Source: Porphyra umbilicalis (Eukaryota > Rhodophyta > Bangiophyceae > Bangiales > Bangiaceae). Taken from it: a DNA stretch of 64,000 nucleotides. The stretch spans positions 124,001-188,000 of the forward strand of contig KV918785.1 in NCBI GenBank assembly GCA_002049455.2. The letters are read 5' to 3'. This document shows, one piece after another, positions 10,160 to 20,591 of the stretch (within the stretch, counting starts at the first letter, position 1; every line of letters starts with the position of its first letter). The position numbers were made by a program, and so were the translations under genes. Below the pieces are notes generated by a model. The model searched no databases and was not told the DNA's origin. It saw only the letters and a program-made list of their open reading frames with translations.

Positions 10160-13138
10160 ATGGCGGACGACGATGAAGACCGGACGTAAGTTCTGTTGTT
10201 GTGTAACGTTTGCTCGTGTTGACAGGACAAGCACACCAGCGGAGGGTCAACGGGGCTGACGGGGTTCGATAAATTCGTCCTGGGCTGGACGGGCGCAAGA
10301 CGGACGCGTTGGGCACGCAAAAGGAACTTACGCTCACCTTTTCCTCCTGTCCACGGCTTCAATCTATTGCATGTCAGCGTGCCACCTGTCCTTTTCGCTG
10401 CATCTTGAAACTACACTGTGAACAGGGCAACCGCAGCAGACATTGGCGTTGCGTTCAAAGGCACAGTGTGGGCCTATCAATGCGTCGACTGCATGCGGCT
10501 CCTCCTCAAACCCACAAAAGGGATGCAAGCGTGGCGGGAGTGGGCTCAGTCTCTCCCTCCTGGCTCACCTCATGCCGTCGTTGCCAGCCTTCCAGTCATA
10601 TTGTGCAAACAAGGGGCCCAGGTGCTTGGCATGGACGCGTCTGGCACTCCCCGCGGCCGTTGCGGCAAGTGCTATGCCAGGCGCACACGAGCGGCACGTC
10701 GCGCGGCGCCCGCTACACCTGCTACTCCCACCCCCCACCCCCCCGCCTCTGCCGGCGTGCAGTCTCGCGTTTGGGGACCCTCTACGTGTCTGGCTTCGAG
10801 CACGATGGCTACGAGCGCGCCGGTGGTCAGCCTGATGCCTTCAGGGGGCTGCACAGATACTTCTGCATCCGTTGGGAACGCTCGGGTCACGGACGAGCCA
10901 GATGACGCGTGTCATCTACAGGCACGGCAAGAGCGAGGCCGTGCTGCGGCGCCCATGCCTGGCGAGGCCGCAGACGCGCAGCTGTGTCCCCCGGCCGACC
11001 CCCACGAAGGTGCGCCAGCTGCGACGGGTGGCGCGGAGCCTTTACCCGCTCCGACGCAGGCGGCCGAGCCTGCGGCAATTCCAAGCTGCAAGGATTTCCT
11101 TGACTGTCTTGTGGATGGTAATTACGGCGGGGAGGAGGACAAGTCGGTGCTGGAGGCAATTGCCAACGCAATTTTGCTGCGTGGCAAGCGCCCCCAGATC
11201 CGGCTCAAGCACAAGAATGGACGCGTGGTCGTGTACGCGCGGCAGATGTCGCCGCGGAAGGCTCTGGTCAAGAGCAGTCAAGCTAACAAGCGCCGCGCTG
11301 CCGCGCGTAAGCTGCAGGAAGACACGCGCGGCGGGATGGTGGGGACGAGGCGCGACAGCCCGCGACCCGCCCGTGAGCCCGTGCGGCTCACTGTGGCCGA
11401 GCAGGTGGGCCTGGCAGCGGCCCTGCGACTGAGTCATATCGGGTTCAACCGGTGGCGCTTGGCTCTGGGGGGGCGCCGCAGTGGCTTAGCCAGTTTGTCT
11501 GTGCTCCGGGCCGCGCGGCGGCAGCTCTCTGATTTACCGGGGAAGCAGGTCATCGTCACGGGCTCGGGCGCCCATCTGGCATCCCTCACTGCGGCCATCC
11601 AGGAGAGGGTCTCGGCTCTGTGTGACGCGGACGCCTTCGTCGAGAGACCTCTGGCTGACAGCCAACGGGAGCCCAGTGGCTCCGCCGGAGCCCCGGCGGT
11701 CGCGGTTCTTCCCGGGTCTCCCTCTCCGTCTGAACTCGACGTGCAGATCACCCTCGGCCTCGACAAAGGAGGCGACCCGGGGACGGTGAAAATTGTGGCA
11801 ACAATTATTAACCAAGCCCACCCCAACAGTCCATCCAACACGATACTGGTGGCCGTTTGCCCCTGCCAGGACGACAAGTACGAGGAGCTTGCGGCAATGC
11901 TCGAGACGCACCTCCCGCAGGTCGACGCTCTGCTTCGGGATGGGGTGTTGGTGCGCGGTGTGCACCGCCCAGTGCGGCTGCTGCTCGGCAGCGACTACGC
12001 AGCGCAGTGCAACGTCCTGGGCCACAAGGGTGCGTCTGCGACGCAGCCCTGTCTGGGATGCAAGAGCACGCGGTTTCCGAGTGTCGCGCAGGCCGTACTC
12101 GACGATGCCTATGGCACCCTCCAAGACGTTGACACCCGCAGGCACCTGCGAGAGGCAACGCACTTTGCCGATCGGATGGTTGCTGAAGGCGCTGCGGCGG
12201 TGGTGGGCGAGCCCGGCACAGCCGAGCACCACTGCTCGGTGGAGCGAAGCCCCCTACTTGCCATCAACCCGCGGCAAATTGTACCAATTCCACTGCATTG
12301 CACGCTAGGAATTAACCATCGGTATTTGCGGCTTGCTGTTGAGATGGTGATGGTCTTTCGGGGCTCAGCTGACGGCGCTGCTGCTGGGCGACAGGCGGGC
12401 GCCAGCTTTGCCCTCGAGCTTGTTGGCCTGCTGCACGAGAAGGTGCGCGTGCGGCCTACGCCGTACCATGGCGGGCTCTTCATTGGCCGCGACTGTCACA
12501 CTATTGGGGACAGCAGTGCGCTCGTGTGTAACGCGCTCAAGGGAAAGGTCTCACAGAGCCACCTTGATGCCTACGAACAGGCGTGGTCGCTGTGGAATCG
12601 GGTGCGCAAAACCCTTAACCGTGCGTCGATCATCCCCCGCGCTGAGGCCGCGCTCTTTAGGGCGGACACCGCTGCAATGGTGCGCTTGCTGAAGGGAAGC
12701 TTTCCTTGGGTCTCCATCTCACCGAAGTTGCACATCCTGATGTGCCATGCTCCGGCTTTTCTGGAGTCCTTTGGCAGTATCGGGCTGTATGGGGAGCAGG
12801 GCTTAGAGGCGTGGCACGGCCGCTACGGCCAGAGTGCTGTCAAGTACCCCGGTGCCACGGAGCTGGAGCGTGCGGCGGCATTTATGAGGGCTATGGCACT
12901 CGCACGAGAGGCAGGGGCTGATGTGCTTGCGCGCTACGCGCCGCGACGAAAGCCTGCTGTACCGGGGGCCCGCATGGCACGTAAGGTCGGTGACAAGCGG
13001 CGGCGGGAGAACAAGCCGCAGCTCCCAATTTGTGGGGCAGAGAGCCGAAAAGCCGCGAAGAAGCGCAAGATGTGGGCGGCGGGGATTACCAAGGAGGCGG
13101 CTACAACAGTTGGCGCGCACATGCAGCGCGCCATCTGA
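10160..13138 (+). CDS. RAG1/Transib-like DDE transposase, intact (912 aa)
   Basis: Exon 1 (10160-10185, MADDDEDR plus two bases) starts at AAAATGG and ends at donor GTAAGT. A 240-bp intron ends at GTGAACAG (10425), and exon 2 (10426-13138) continues in frame. The N-terminus has CxxC pairs (YQCVDC, RCGKC), then a disordered region, then a basic/helical region (about 230-430). The core landmarks are D455 (LDKGGD), D532 (LLLGSDY), C551/C554 (CLGC), H633 (LHCTLG), H778 and H783 (LHILMCHAP), GSIG and E803 (GEQGLEAWHG). Order and spacing match the RAG1 core as I know it: D600, D708, the CxxC 19 residues after D708, the LHC motif, the H-x4-H zinc pair, GSIG, and E962. The tail is Lys/Arg-rich, as for a nuclear DNA-binding protein. 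Expected role is DNA cleavage and transposition. Membership of the wider superfamily is strongly suggested; the exact family is not established. Confidence 0.8.
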
Positions 13139-13196
13139 CGGTTTGGGCAGATAAAACACCACCGGTAGGCCACAAGTAGATTTGAATACGTCTGCT

Positions 13197-14884
13197 GCTC
13201 TGAGAGTCGCTCACAAAGAGAAGTGGCAGTGACATGAAAACGACGGACTATCTTTTTTCTGCGACATTTTCATGTTCATTTGTGCGCACGGCAGCGTTCC
13301 TCTCGCCGAGACCTATCGAATGAGCTATAGAACACCGCCATAGCATAAGCACAGCCAGAGATAGTCGCATTTCCCACTCCGTGACCACTTGCACCCGGTT
13401 GCATTTTGAGTGTCGTGCGGCATGGGCCACGCGGGCCACAGTTGCAGAAGTTCCCCCTATATGTACATGGGTGCTGAGGGGACACTGAGTCATAATCTGC
13501 CGTCAGGAAGTGGTTTTGAGCACGTCCGCGGCTCTGAGAGTCGCTCACAAAGAGAAGTGGCAGTGACATGAAAACGACGGACTATCTTTTTTCTGCGACA
13601 TTTTCATGTTCATTTGTGCGCACGGCAGCGTTCCTCTCGCCGAGACCTATCGAATGAGCTATAGAACACCGCCATAGCATAAGCACAGCCAGAGATAGTC
13701 GCATTTCCCACTCCGTGACCACTTGCACCCGGTTGCATTTTGAGTGTCGTGCGGCATGGGCCACGCGGGCCACAGTTGCAGAAGTTCCCCCTATATGTAC
13801 ATGGGTGCTGAGGGGACACTGAGTCATAATCTGCCGTCAGGAAGTGGTTTTGAGCACGTCCGCGGCTCTGAGAGTCGCTCACAAAGAGAAGTGGCAGTGA
13901 CATGAAAACGACGGACTATCTTTTTTCTGCGACATTTTCATGTTCATTTGTGCGCACGGCAGCGTTCCTCTCGCCGAGACCTATCGAATGAGCTATAGAA
14001 CACCGCCATAGCATAAGCACAGCCAGAGATAGTCGCATTTCCCACTCCGTGACCACTTGCACCCGGTTGCATTTTGAGTGTCGTGCGGCATGGGCCACGC
14101 GGGCCACAGTTGCAGAAGTTCCCCCTATATGTACATGGGTGCTGAGGGGACACTGAGTCATAATCTGCCGTCAGGAAGTGGTTTTGAGCACGTCCGCGGC
14201 TCTGAGAGTCGCTCACAAAGAGAAGTGGCAGTGACATGAAAACGACGGACTATCTTTTTTCTGCGACATTTTCATGTTCATTTGTGCGCACGGCAGCGTT
14301 CCTCTCGCCGAGACCTATCGAATGAGCTATAGAACACCGCCATAGCATAAGCACAGCCAGAGATAGTCGCATTTCCCACTCCGTGACCACTTGCACCCGG
14401 TTGCATTTTGAGTGTCGTGCGGCATGGGCCACGCGGGCCACAGTTGCAGAAGTTCCCCCTATATGTACATGGGTGCTGAGGGGACACTGAGTCATAATCT
14501 GCCGTCAGGAAGTGGTTTTGAGCACGTCCGCGGCTCTGAGAGTCGCTCACAAAGAGAAGTGGCAGTGACATGAAAACGACGGACTATCTTTTTTCTGCGA
14601 CATTTTCATGTTCATTTGTGCGCACGGCAGCGTTCCTCTCGCCGAGACCTATCGAATGAGCTATAGAACACCGCCATAGCATAAGCACAGCCAGAGATAG
14701 TCGCATTTCCCACTCCGTGACCACTTGCACCCGGTTGCATTTTGAGTGTCGTGCGGCATGGGCCACGCGGGCCACAGTTGCAGAAGTTCCCCCTATATGT
14801 ACATGGGTGCTGAGGGGACACTGAGTCATAATCTGCCGTCAGAAAGTGGTTTTGAGCACGTCCGCGGCTCTGAGAGTCGCTCAC
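13197..14884. repeat. Five tandem 334-bp repeats
   Basis: The word GCTCTGAGAGTCGCTCAC recurs at 13197, 13531, 13865, 14199, 14533 and 14867, an exact 334-bp period. Five full units are followed by an 18-bp partial unit before divergence at CACCGG. The units look essentially identical by eye; the last unit has one visible change (CAGAAAGTGG for CAGGAAGTGG). Each unit holds a small inverted repeat (CATGAAAA...TTTTCATG). Repeated 81- and 97-residue open frames on the minus strand are by-products of the tandem repetition and show no protein family. The array begins 58 bp after the transposase stop codon. Confidence 0.95.
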
Positions 14885-15634
14885 ACCGGACAGTGGCGAT
14901 GGTATTGGTACTGTCGTACGATCCGTTGCGCAGTGTTGCGGGACGTCCGGAAGAGGCTCGGCCTCGCTTCCTTTTCGTCGGATCAACCCGAAACAATCGT
15001 TGCCCGACTGGTCCCAATGCGTCAGTGAGAGCGGGTCGGCTTGGCCACGTTGTATTCCGCCATGGAAATCTGGCGCTTGATTCGAAGGACGGCCCGATCA
15101 GCTGACAAAATATCAGGTGACCAATGAGCTATCGTATTTGGGACGAGGAGCCAACCAGGCGCATCAGTGCCCTTGAAAACCCAGAAGAGCACGAGCACTC
15201 AGTGCTAACTAGGCGTGTCCCCCCCCGCCACCGTCCCCCCCGTCCGTGTGGCGTGCCGCCCGCGGGCTGCCCCCCCCCCGCCCCGCCGCCGCCCGTCCCG
15301 CCGCCGCCCCGTGACGCGCCGTTGCCGCGCCGCCGGGGGCGGTCGGGCGGCCGGCCGGGCGGCCGGCGCGGGGCCGTGGCCGCCGCTCCGCCGCCGCCAG
15401 TGTCCCCGTGCGGCAGCTTCCCCACCGGCCGGTGCGCTTGCCGGTCGCCCCCGACTCTTTCCTGTTTTTTTTTTTTTTCACGCGCCGTGCCGCCGACGTC
15501 GCGGCGTGCCGGCGCCGGCGGCGGTGGGCGGGTGTCACTGCGACCAGTCGGACCGCCGCCGCGGTCACCGCCGCCGCGCCGGCGGCACCGTCCCCCCCAC
15601 CCCCCGTCGACGCGTCTGCCGACGCCGGGCGACT

Positions 15635-15678
<44 letters not shown>

Positions 15679-16186
15679 GGCCGTTGCCCGTCGACAGCCG
15701 CCGACGGTGCCGTGCACCCCCCCCCCCGGCGGCGGTGCCATGCCCCTCCCCGGCGCCGGCACGGGCACCGCCCCGTGTGCGGCGGCGGCCGAGTCGCCGC
15801 AGTCACCGCCGTCCGCCGCTGCGGCGGCGGCGGCGGGGAGCCCCGCGCGCTGGCGGCGGCGGCCGCCGCCCTTGTCGCCGCCGCCGGGAGCGCGTGGCGA
15901 CGCGGGGGGGGGGGGGGGCGGGGGGGGGCACCGCCACCGCGCCGGCGGCGGTGGTGTGGGGGGGGGGGTCCCCCGCGCCGACGCCCACGCGCAGCCACCG
16001 GGTGGTGGTGGGGGGGACGGGGGCGGCGGCGGCAGCCGCGGTGGTGGTGATGGTAGTAGTGGTGGTGGTGGTGATGATGGTGGTGGCGGTAGTGGTGGTG
16101 GGTGCGGTGGCGACGGCGGCGGTGGTGGCGGCGCCGTGGACGGCCTGCCCCCGCCGGGCGGTGGGCACGCCGCGCCCCCGACCGCC
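14885..16186. other. Transition into GC-rich DNA; leader of the BUB2-like gene
   Basis: 14885-15176 is unique moderate-GC sequence. 15177-15216 repeats the end of the 9352-9810 element. From 15220 the sequence is extremely GC-rich, with poly-C, a T run (15467-15478), (GCC)n near 15640-15677 and GGT/GGC repeats around 16000-16130. Long open frames on both strands are all Pro/Arg/Ala/Gly low-complexity and I reject them as genes. It probably holds the promoter and 5' UTR of the gene starting at 16187. Confidence 0.5.
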
Positions 16187-17342
16187 ATGGGCAATGGCAA
16201 TGGCGGCAGCGGCAGCGGCAGCGGCAGTGGCAGCGGCGACGAGGCGGCGGCCGAGGCGGGTTCCCCCCCCCCCCCCCCCCGCCCCCCCAGAAGCGCGGGT
16301 GCCGTCCCCCCCCCCCCCCCCCCCCTCCCCCACTCCCTCACCGACCGCTACCGGGCGGCGCTCACGGCGGTGCCGCCGACCCCCCTCCCCACCCTCCGCC
16401 GCATGGTGGCGGTGGAGGGCCTCCCCCCCGACGCGTCGCACCCCCCCCCCCGGGGGCGCCGAGCCTCCGCGGCCTCGTGTGGAAGGCCCTCCTCCGCGTC
16501 GGCCCGCTGCCGCCCGGCCTCTACCCCGACCTCGTCCGCCGCGGCCCGTCGGCCGACGACCGCAAGATCCGCGAAGACGCGCGGCGGACCTTTCCCAAGA
16601 GCCCCGACTTTACCGCCCGCGTGCCCGCCGCGGCGCTCATCCGCCTCCTCAACGCGTACGTGCACGCGACGGGCAACGTGCGGGGTGGGTACCTGCAGTG
16701 CCTCTCCATCCTCGCCGCCCCCTTTTTGTACCTCCTCCCCGAGCCCGACGCGTACGCGTGCTTCCGCGTGTGGGTCGGCGCCGCCATCCCGCGCTACGTC
16801 GCCCACTATGCGGGCGCGGCGGACGGGTGTGGGCTGCTGGATGAGGTGCTCGGCGCCGCCGCGCCGGCGGTGGCGGCGCTCCTGTCCGCGCGGGGGCTCC
16901 GCGCCGCCGTCTACGCGTTTCCCCTCATTTCGTCGCTCGGCGCGTGCGTGCCGCCAATGGCCGAGACGGTGCGGTTGTGGGATTTGCTCATGGCGTACGG
17001 GCCGCACCTCAACGTATTGTTTGTGGCGGCGCGGGTGGTGGTGGAGGGGGAGCGCCTCCTTACCGCGGCGGGAAGGGGGGGGGGGGCGGGGGGGGGGGGG
17101 GCGCAGGCCCCGCGCCGGGCGCTGCCCGCGGCGGCGGCAGCGGCAGCGGTGGTGGCGGCGGCGGCTGGGGGGGTGGCCCCCCGCACAGCGGCGGCGCGGC
17201 GCTGCTCGACACGCGGCGGCTGGAAGCCGGCCTCGGCGTGGGCGTGGAGGAGGTGGTCGACGTCGGCCTCCGCCTCGGCCGCGCCCTCGGCGAAGACGCG
17301 TGGGCGCGCCTGCGGCGGCACCCGCGGTTGCCGATTGCGGGG
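16187..17342 (+). CDS. BUB2-like TBC-domain GTPase-activating protein
   Basis: Starts at an ideal GCCATGG context. After a Gly/Ser-rich N-terminus comes YRAALTAV...LRRMVAVEGLPP, then SLRGLVWKALL, which are N-terminal landmarks of BUB2. The TBC catalytic fingers are both present: Arg finger IREDARR (IxxDxxR) and Gln finger GYLQC (YxQ). The rest follows BUB2 closely: APFLYLLPEPDAYACF, YVAHYAGAADG, VYAFPLISSLGACVPPM, LWDLLMAYGPHLNVLFVAA. Bub2 acts with Bfa1 as a GAP for the Tem1 GTPase controlling mitotic exit and septation. The frame changes at the C run 16441-16451 and again at G runs 17075-17101, after which RRLEAGLGVGVEEVVDVGL and LRRHPRLPI resemble the family C-terminus. I cannot fix the true stop; a Gly/Ala-rich tail may extend to about 17880. 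Confidence 0.72.
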
Positions 17343-18567
17343 GGGGGTCGCGGGGGGGGGGGCTCGCGGGCACGGGGGGGGGGTGGGGCTCCCGCGCCCC
17401 ATGCCGTCCCCGTTGCCGGTGGGGGGGGGGGGGGGGCGGCCGCCACGGGGCTGCCGCCGCCGCCGCCACCACCCGTGGGGTCGCTGACGCCGTCGGCCGT
17501 GTCGGCCGACGCTGCGGTGGCTTCCACAACGGCAGCTGCCGCCGTGGCCGCCACGGGCGTGCGGTGGGGGGCCGTGGCGGTTGCCGCAGACGAGGCGCCG
17601 CCGTCGCCGCCAGCCACGCCCGCGCCATCGGCGACGGCCATGGCGGCGTCCGCCGCCACCGCTGTGGGTGGCGCGGGCGACGGGGGGGGGTGGCGCCACC
17701 ATAGGGGCGGCCGCGCCGCGCGTGGGCGGCGGCGGCGGGCTGGTGAGGGGGGGGGGCGCCGCCCGTGTGGACGGCGACGCCAAACGGGAGAGGGGTGCCG
17801 GCGGCGTGCCGGCGGCCTGCTGGCGGCGCGGCCGGCAAAAGGGGCGATCCGCGGCGCGCGACTTCACCGTGCCGTCTAGGGAGACCCTTTTTTTTTTTCT
17901 TGGTTGTGGGCGCACCCCGCGTCGAGCGGATTCGACAGCGGCGCCGCTGCGGCCACCGCCCGCGGCGCAAGCGCGACTGGCGCCGGCGGGCGGGCGGGCC
18001 CGCCCGCCCGCCGCGCGTGGCCGACAGCGCCACCGCCCCCCCCCCGCCCCCCCACGGTTGTGCGCAACCCAAACGCGCGCTGCGCCCCGTCCCTCTGTCA
18101 CCGCTGCCGCGGCTGCCCCTACCCCCGCCGCCGCCGTCGTTGCTACCGCCCGCGCCTTGTTCTCTTGCCTCGACGCCGCCATGGGCAGCAGCCCACGCCG
18201 CGAGCCCGCCGTGCGTGCCCGGTGGTGACACGCCTCGTTCGCCACCCGCACGCCGACCCGCGGTCGTGCCACGCCCTCCTGGGGCGACGCTGCGGGGGAG
18301 GCGTGGCGGGTGCTCACCCGCCACGCCCCCGCGCCGCGCCGCCGCCGCGCCGTCCGAGCAACACACCGTGTGGCCAATGGCGCGCCGGGCGCAGGCGGCG
18401 CGCCGGCTGCGCTGGCCACCGCGCCGCCACCACGTCCCCCCGCCGCACCATGGTCGCCCCCTTTTCCGGGTTAACCGCCGACGGTGCGCGCCGTCACCCC
18501 CCCCCCCCCCCCCCTCTCCCCCGCCACAGCCACTTGCCCCCCCTAGCCACTGACTGCCCGACGCCCA
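17343..18567. other. GC-rich stretch, possible BUB2 tail and intergenic DNA
   Basis: An Ala/Gly/Pro-rich frame continues from the BUB2-like gene to 17879 and could be its disordered C-terminus, but G runs at 17339, 17353 and 17430 make every frame uncertain. From 17880 there are T runs (17886-17897), C runs and GC-rich sequence without a recognisable gene. A 672-residue open frame on the minus strand (16348-18366) is Arg/Pro-rich and antisense to BUB2, so I do not accept it. Confidence 0.4.
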
Positions 18568-19152
18568 TCACCCCCCCCGGCTGCCCTCGCACAGCGCCTC
18601 GTCAATGGCGCCCGCGTAGGCGGTCGCAAACGCCAGCGGCGCCGCCACATACGCCTCGTAGGCGGTGGAGAGGAAGGCCGCAAACTCCCCCCACGCCTCC
18701 AGCGGGTCGGGCAGCTCCTCGGGGGGGGGGCGGCAAAGGGGGGGGGGTCCCCGCCGACGCGGGGGGGGCATAGGCGCGCGGCCAATCCATGGCGTGCCCG
18801 CCGCCGCCGCTGCCGCCGCCGAGGGAGGTGGCACCGCCGCGGATCGGGGGGGAGGGTCGGGTGGAGGAGGCTGACGCGAGCCGTACGCGTGCGGCGCTGG
18901 GGGAGGGCGGCGGGGCGTCGTTGTGGCCGGCGGGGGTGGCGGTGCGCTGCCGGCGCCGGCGGCGTGTGGCGGCGGCGGGATGATGGACGGCAGCGTGGGC
19001 GTGGACGTTTCCAACGGCGCGGCTGTTCCTGGCTGCACCACCAGTCGTGCTCCCGCCGCGTGCGTCGGCCGTGCCGCCGTCGTTCGTCGGGCGCCACCCC
19101 GTCGCCGTCGCTGTTGCCGTCGCCGCCGTGCCGCCCGCCGCCGCCGCCGCAC
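18568..19152 (-). CDS. Hypothetical protein (uncertain)
   Basis: The most gene-like minus-strand frame here ends in PLEAWGEFAAFLSTAYEAYVAAP followed by LAFATAYAGAIDEALCEGS, an Ala-rich helical segment with Glu/Asp and aromatic residues rather than monotonous Pro/Arg. Upstream the frame reads LVVQPGTAAPLETSTPTLPSI and Pro-rich sequence. I do not recognise a family. The start is not clear because no good ATG lies in this frame, and the runs at 18721-18727 and 18740-18748 may hide a frameshift. It could be a real small protein or chance. Confidence 0.3.
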   Translation of the reverse strand: MRRRRRAARRRRQQRRRRGGARRTTAARPTHAAGARLVVQPGTAAPLETSTPTLPSIIPPPPHAAGAGSAPPPPPATTTPRRPPPAPHAYGSRQPPPPDPPPRSAAVPPPSAAAAAAAGTPWIGRAPMPPPRRRGPPPLCRPPPEELPDPLEAWGEFAAFLSTAYEAYVAAPLAFATAYAGAIDEALCEGSRGG

Positions 19153-20591
19153 TGCCGCCGCTCCGCGTCATGCCCCTGGGATGGAGGGGGCAGCTGCGCC
19201 TACCGCCGGCCTCGCGCCGCCTCTTCTAGACGGGGAGATGGGCCCCCGCCGCCGCGGCGGCGGCAACGGTCGGCGAGTGGCGGCGACGGCGAGCGGGCGG
19301 GCGGTCGGGCGGGCGGGCGGGCTGGCGGGCGGGCGATGGCGGGTTGATCGACATGGGCACTGCCCGCGCGCGTCGGTCCGCCATGCCGTGCCGGCGTCTG
19401 GTCGGCCAGCGTTTCCCGCGCGCCGGTGCCCCCGCGCCGCGCCGGCCATGGCGGAATGCATCGCGCGTCGGGTGGGGGGGACGGGGACAAGGTGAGGCGC
19501 CGCGCCTGCCCTTGGGGGACAAGGTGAAGTGCCGCCGCGCGCAGCGAGGCCGTGACTGGGGACGGCGGCTTGCACTGCGCGGCTGGGATCGGATCTTGGG
19601 CGCGCTCGGGGGGCTGCCTGCCAGACCGCCGACGAGAGCGACGCGCCGACCAGCGCGGCACGCCCGAGATCCCACTGCCGACGGCGTGACGGGGTGCTGG
19701 CTCTGCGTTTGGGAGCGTTGGGGTGTGGGCGAGACGACTCGGGTGGAGTGGAGGCGCACTCCGCCAGGCTCGCCATGCAAGCGCTGCAGGGCGCTGCTGT
19801 TGAGGCCTCGGGTCTCTGGCTCTTGCAGTTGCTGCTGGCAGTGCATCTGTGGGGTGGGGGGTGGCGCGAATTGGGGATGATCCGGCGCTGCATTCTGTCA
19901 CCGATCGCTCAACACGTGGCATTCCCGCCAATCCCTCCATTGGGCCCGCAAGGCATTACTGGTGCCCGTGCACTGCGCACAGGTCATTCGTCCGAAAGTC
20001 CATTCACTTTCCTTGCTGGCCTGGCGCGACGCGCTGACTTGGCGCCTCGCGCCCCGGCGGTCGGTCGGGTCCGGTCGGTGCTGTCCCAGTCCGCCCTCCG
20101 CGGCCTTGCGCGCCGCGAGGCTGGCCACGTGCCACGTACGCGTACAGCGGTGTCTGGCGGAGGCTCCCGCGAGGCGGCGCTCCCGGTGGACGCGGGGGAG
20201 GGGGGGGGAGGCTGGCCCACCCCCCGCACTGTGCGAGCGCGCACCGCGCGACTGACGGAGCGAGACAGCCGGCCCGTCTCGCGGCGCTGCGTGCGCCACC
20301 GCCGTTGTCGCCGACCGCGGCCGCTGCCGCGGCGCGTGGCGGCTCCCCGCACTGTGCCCGCCCCACCGGGCGCATGCGCCCGTGACGTACCGGTAACGAC
20401 GACGCAATCGCTTCGCACCGTTGTGTGCTGACGGTTGGGTCCCGCCTCTCCCGGCCGACCGTTTTTTTTTCTCCCCTGGGTCACCCCATTTTCTATCTGC
20501 GCGCCTCTGCTCCTCCCCCACATACCGGCCACTTCCCTTTCCCCCGCCCCTGCGTGCCCCCCCCGCCCTGGCGGCGCGGGGGGCGGGGGCC
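19153..20591. other. Intergenic region upstream of the coiled-coil gene
   Basis: No recognised gene. A GGGC-repeat cluster (about 19300-19335) is a small local repeat. Open frames on both strands are Arg/Pro/Ala-rich without family features. The last 170 bp are pyrimidine-rich (T run 20461-20469, many CCCC) and probably form the 5' leader of the gene starting at 20592. Confidence 0.4.

Noticed and set aside
13248-14829. Repeated 81- and 97-residue proteins in the tandem array
   Set aside because: The frames recur only because the DNA unit recurs. There is no domain and no independent support.
13197-14884. CRISPR array
   Set aside because: The 334-bp units are contiguous with no spacers, and the DNA is eukaryotic.
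15215-17704. Very long plus-strand open frame upstream of and across the BUB2-like gene
   Set aside because: Only the segments with BUB2 features look like protein. The rest is Pro/Arg/Gly low-complexity created by GC-rich DNA lacking stop codons.
16348-18366. 672-residue minus-strand open frame
   Set aside because: It is antisense to the TBC domain, Arg/Pro-rich throughout and has no domain.
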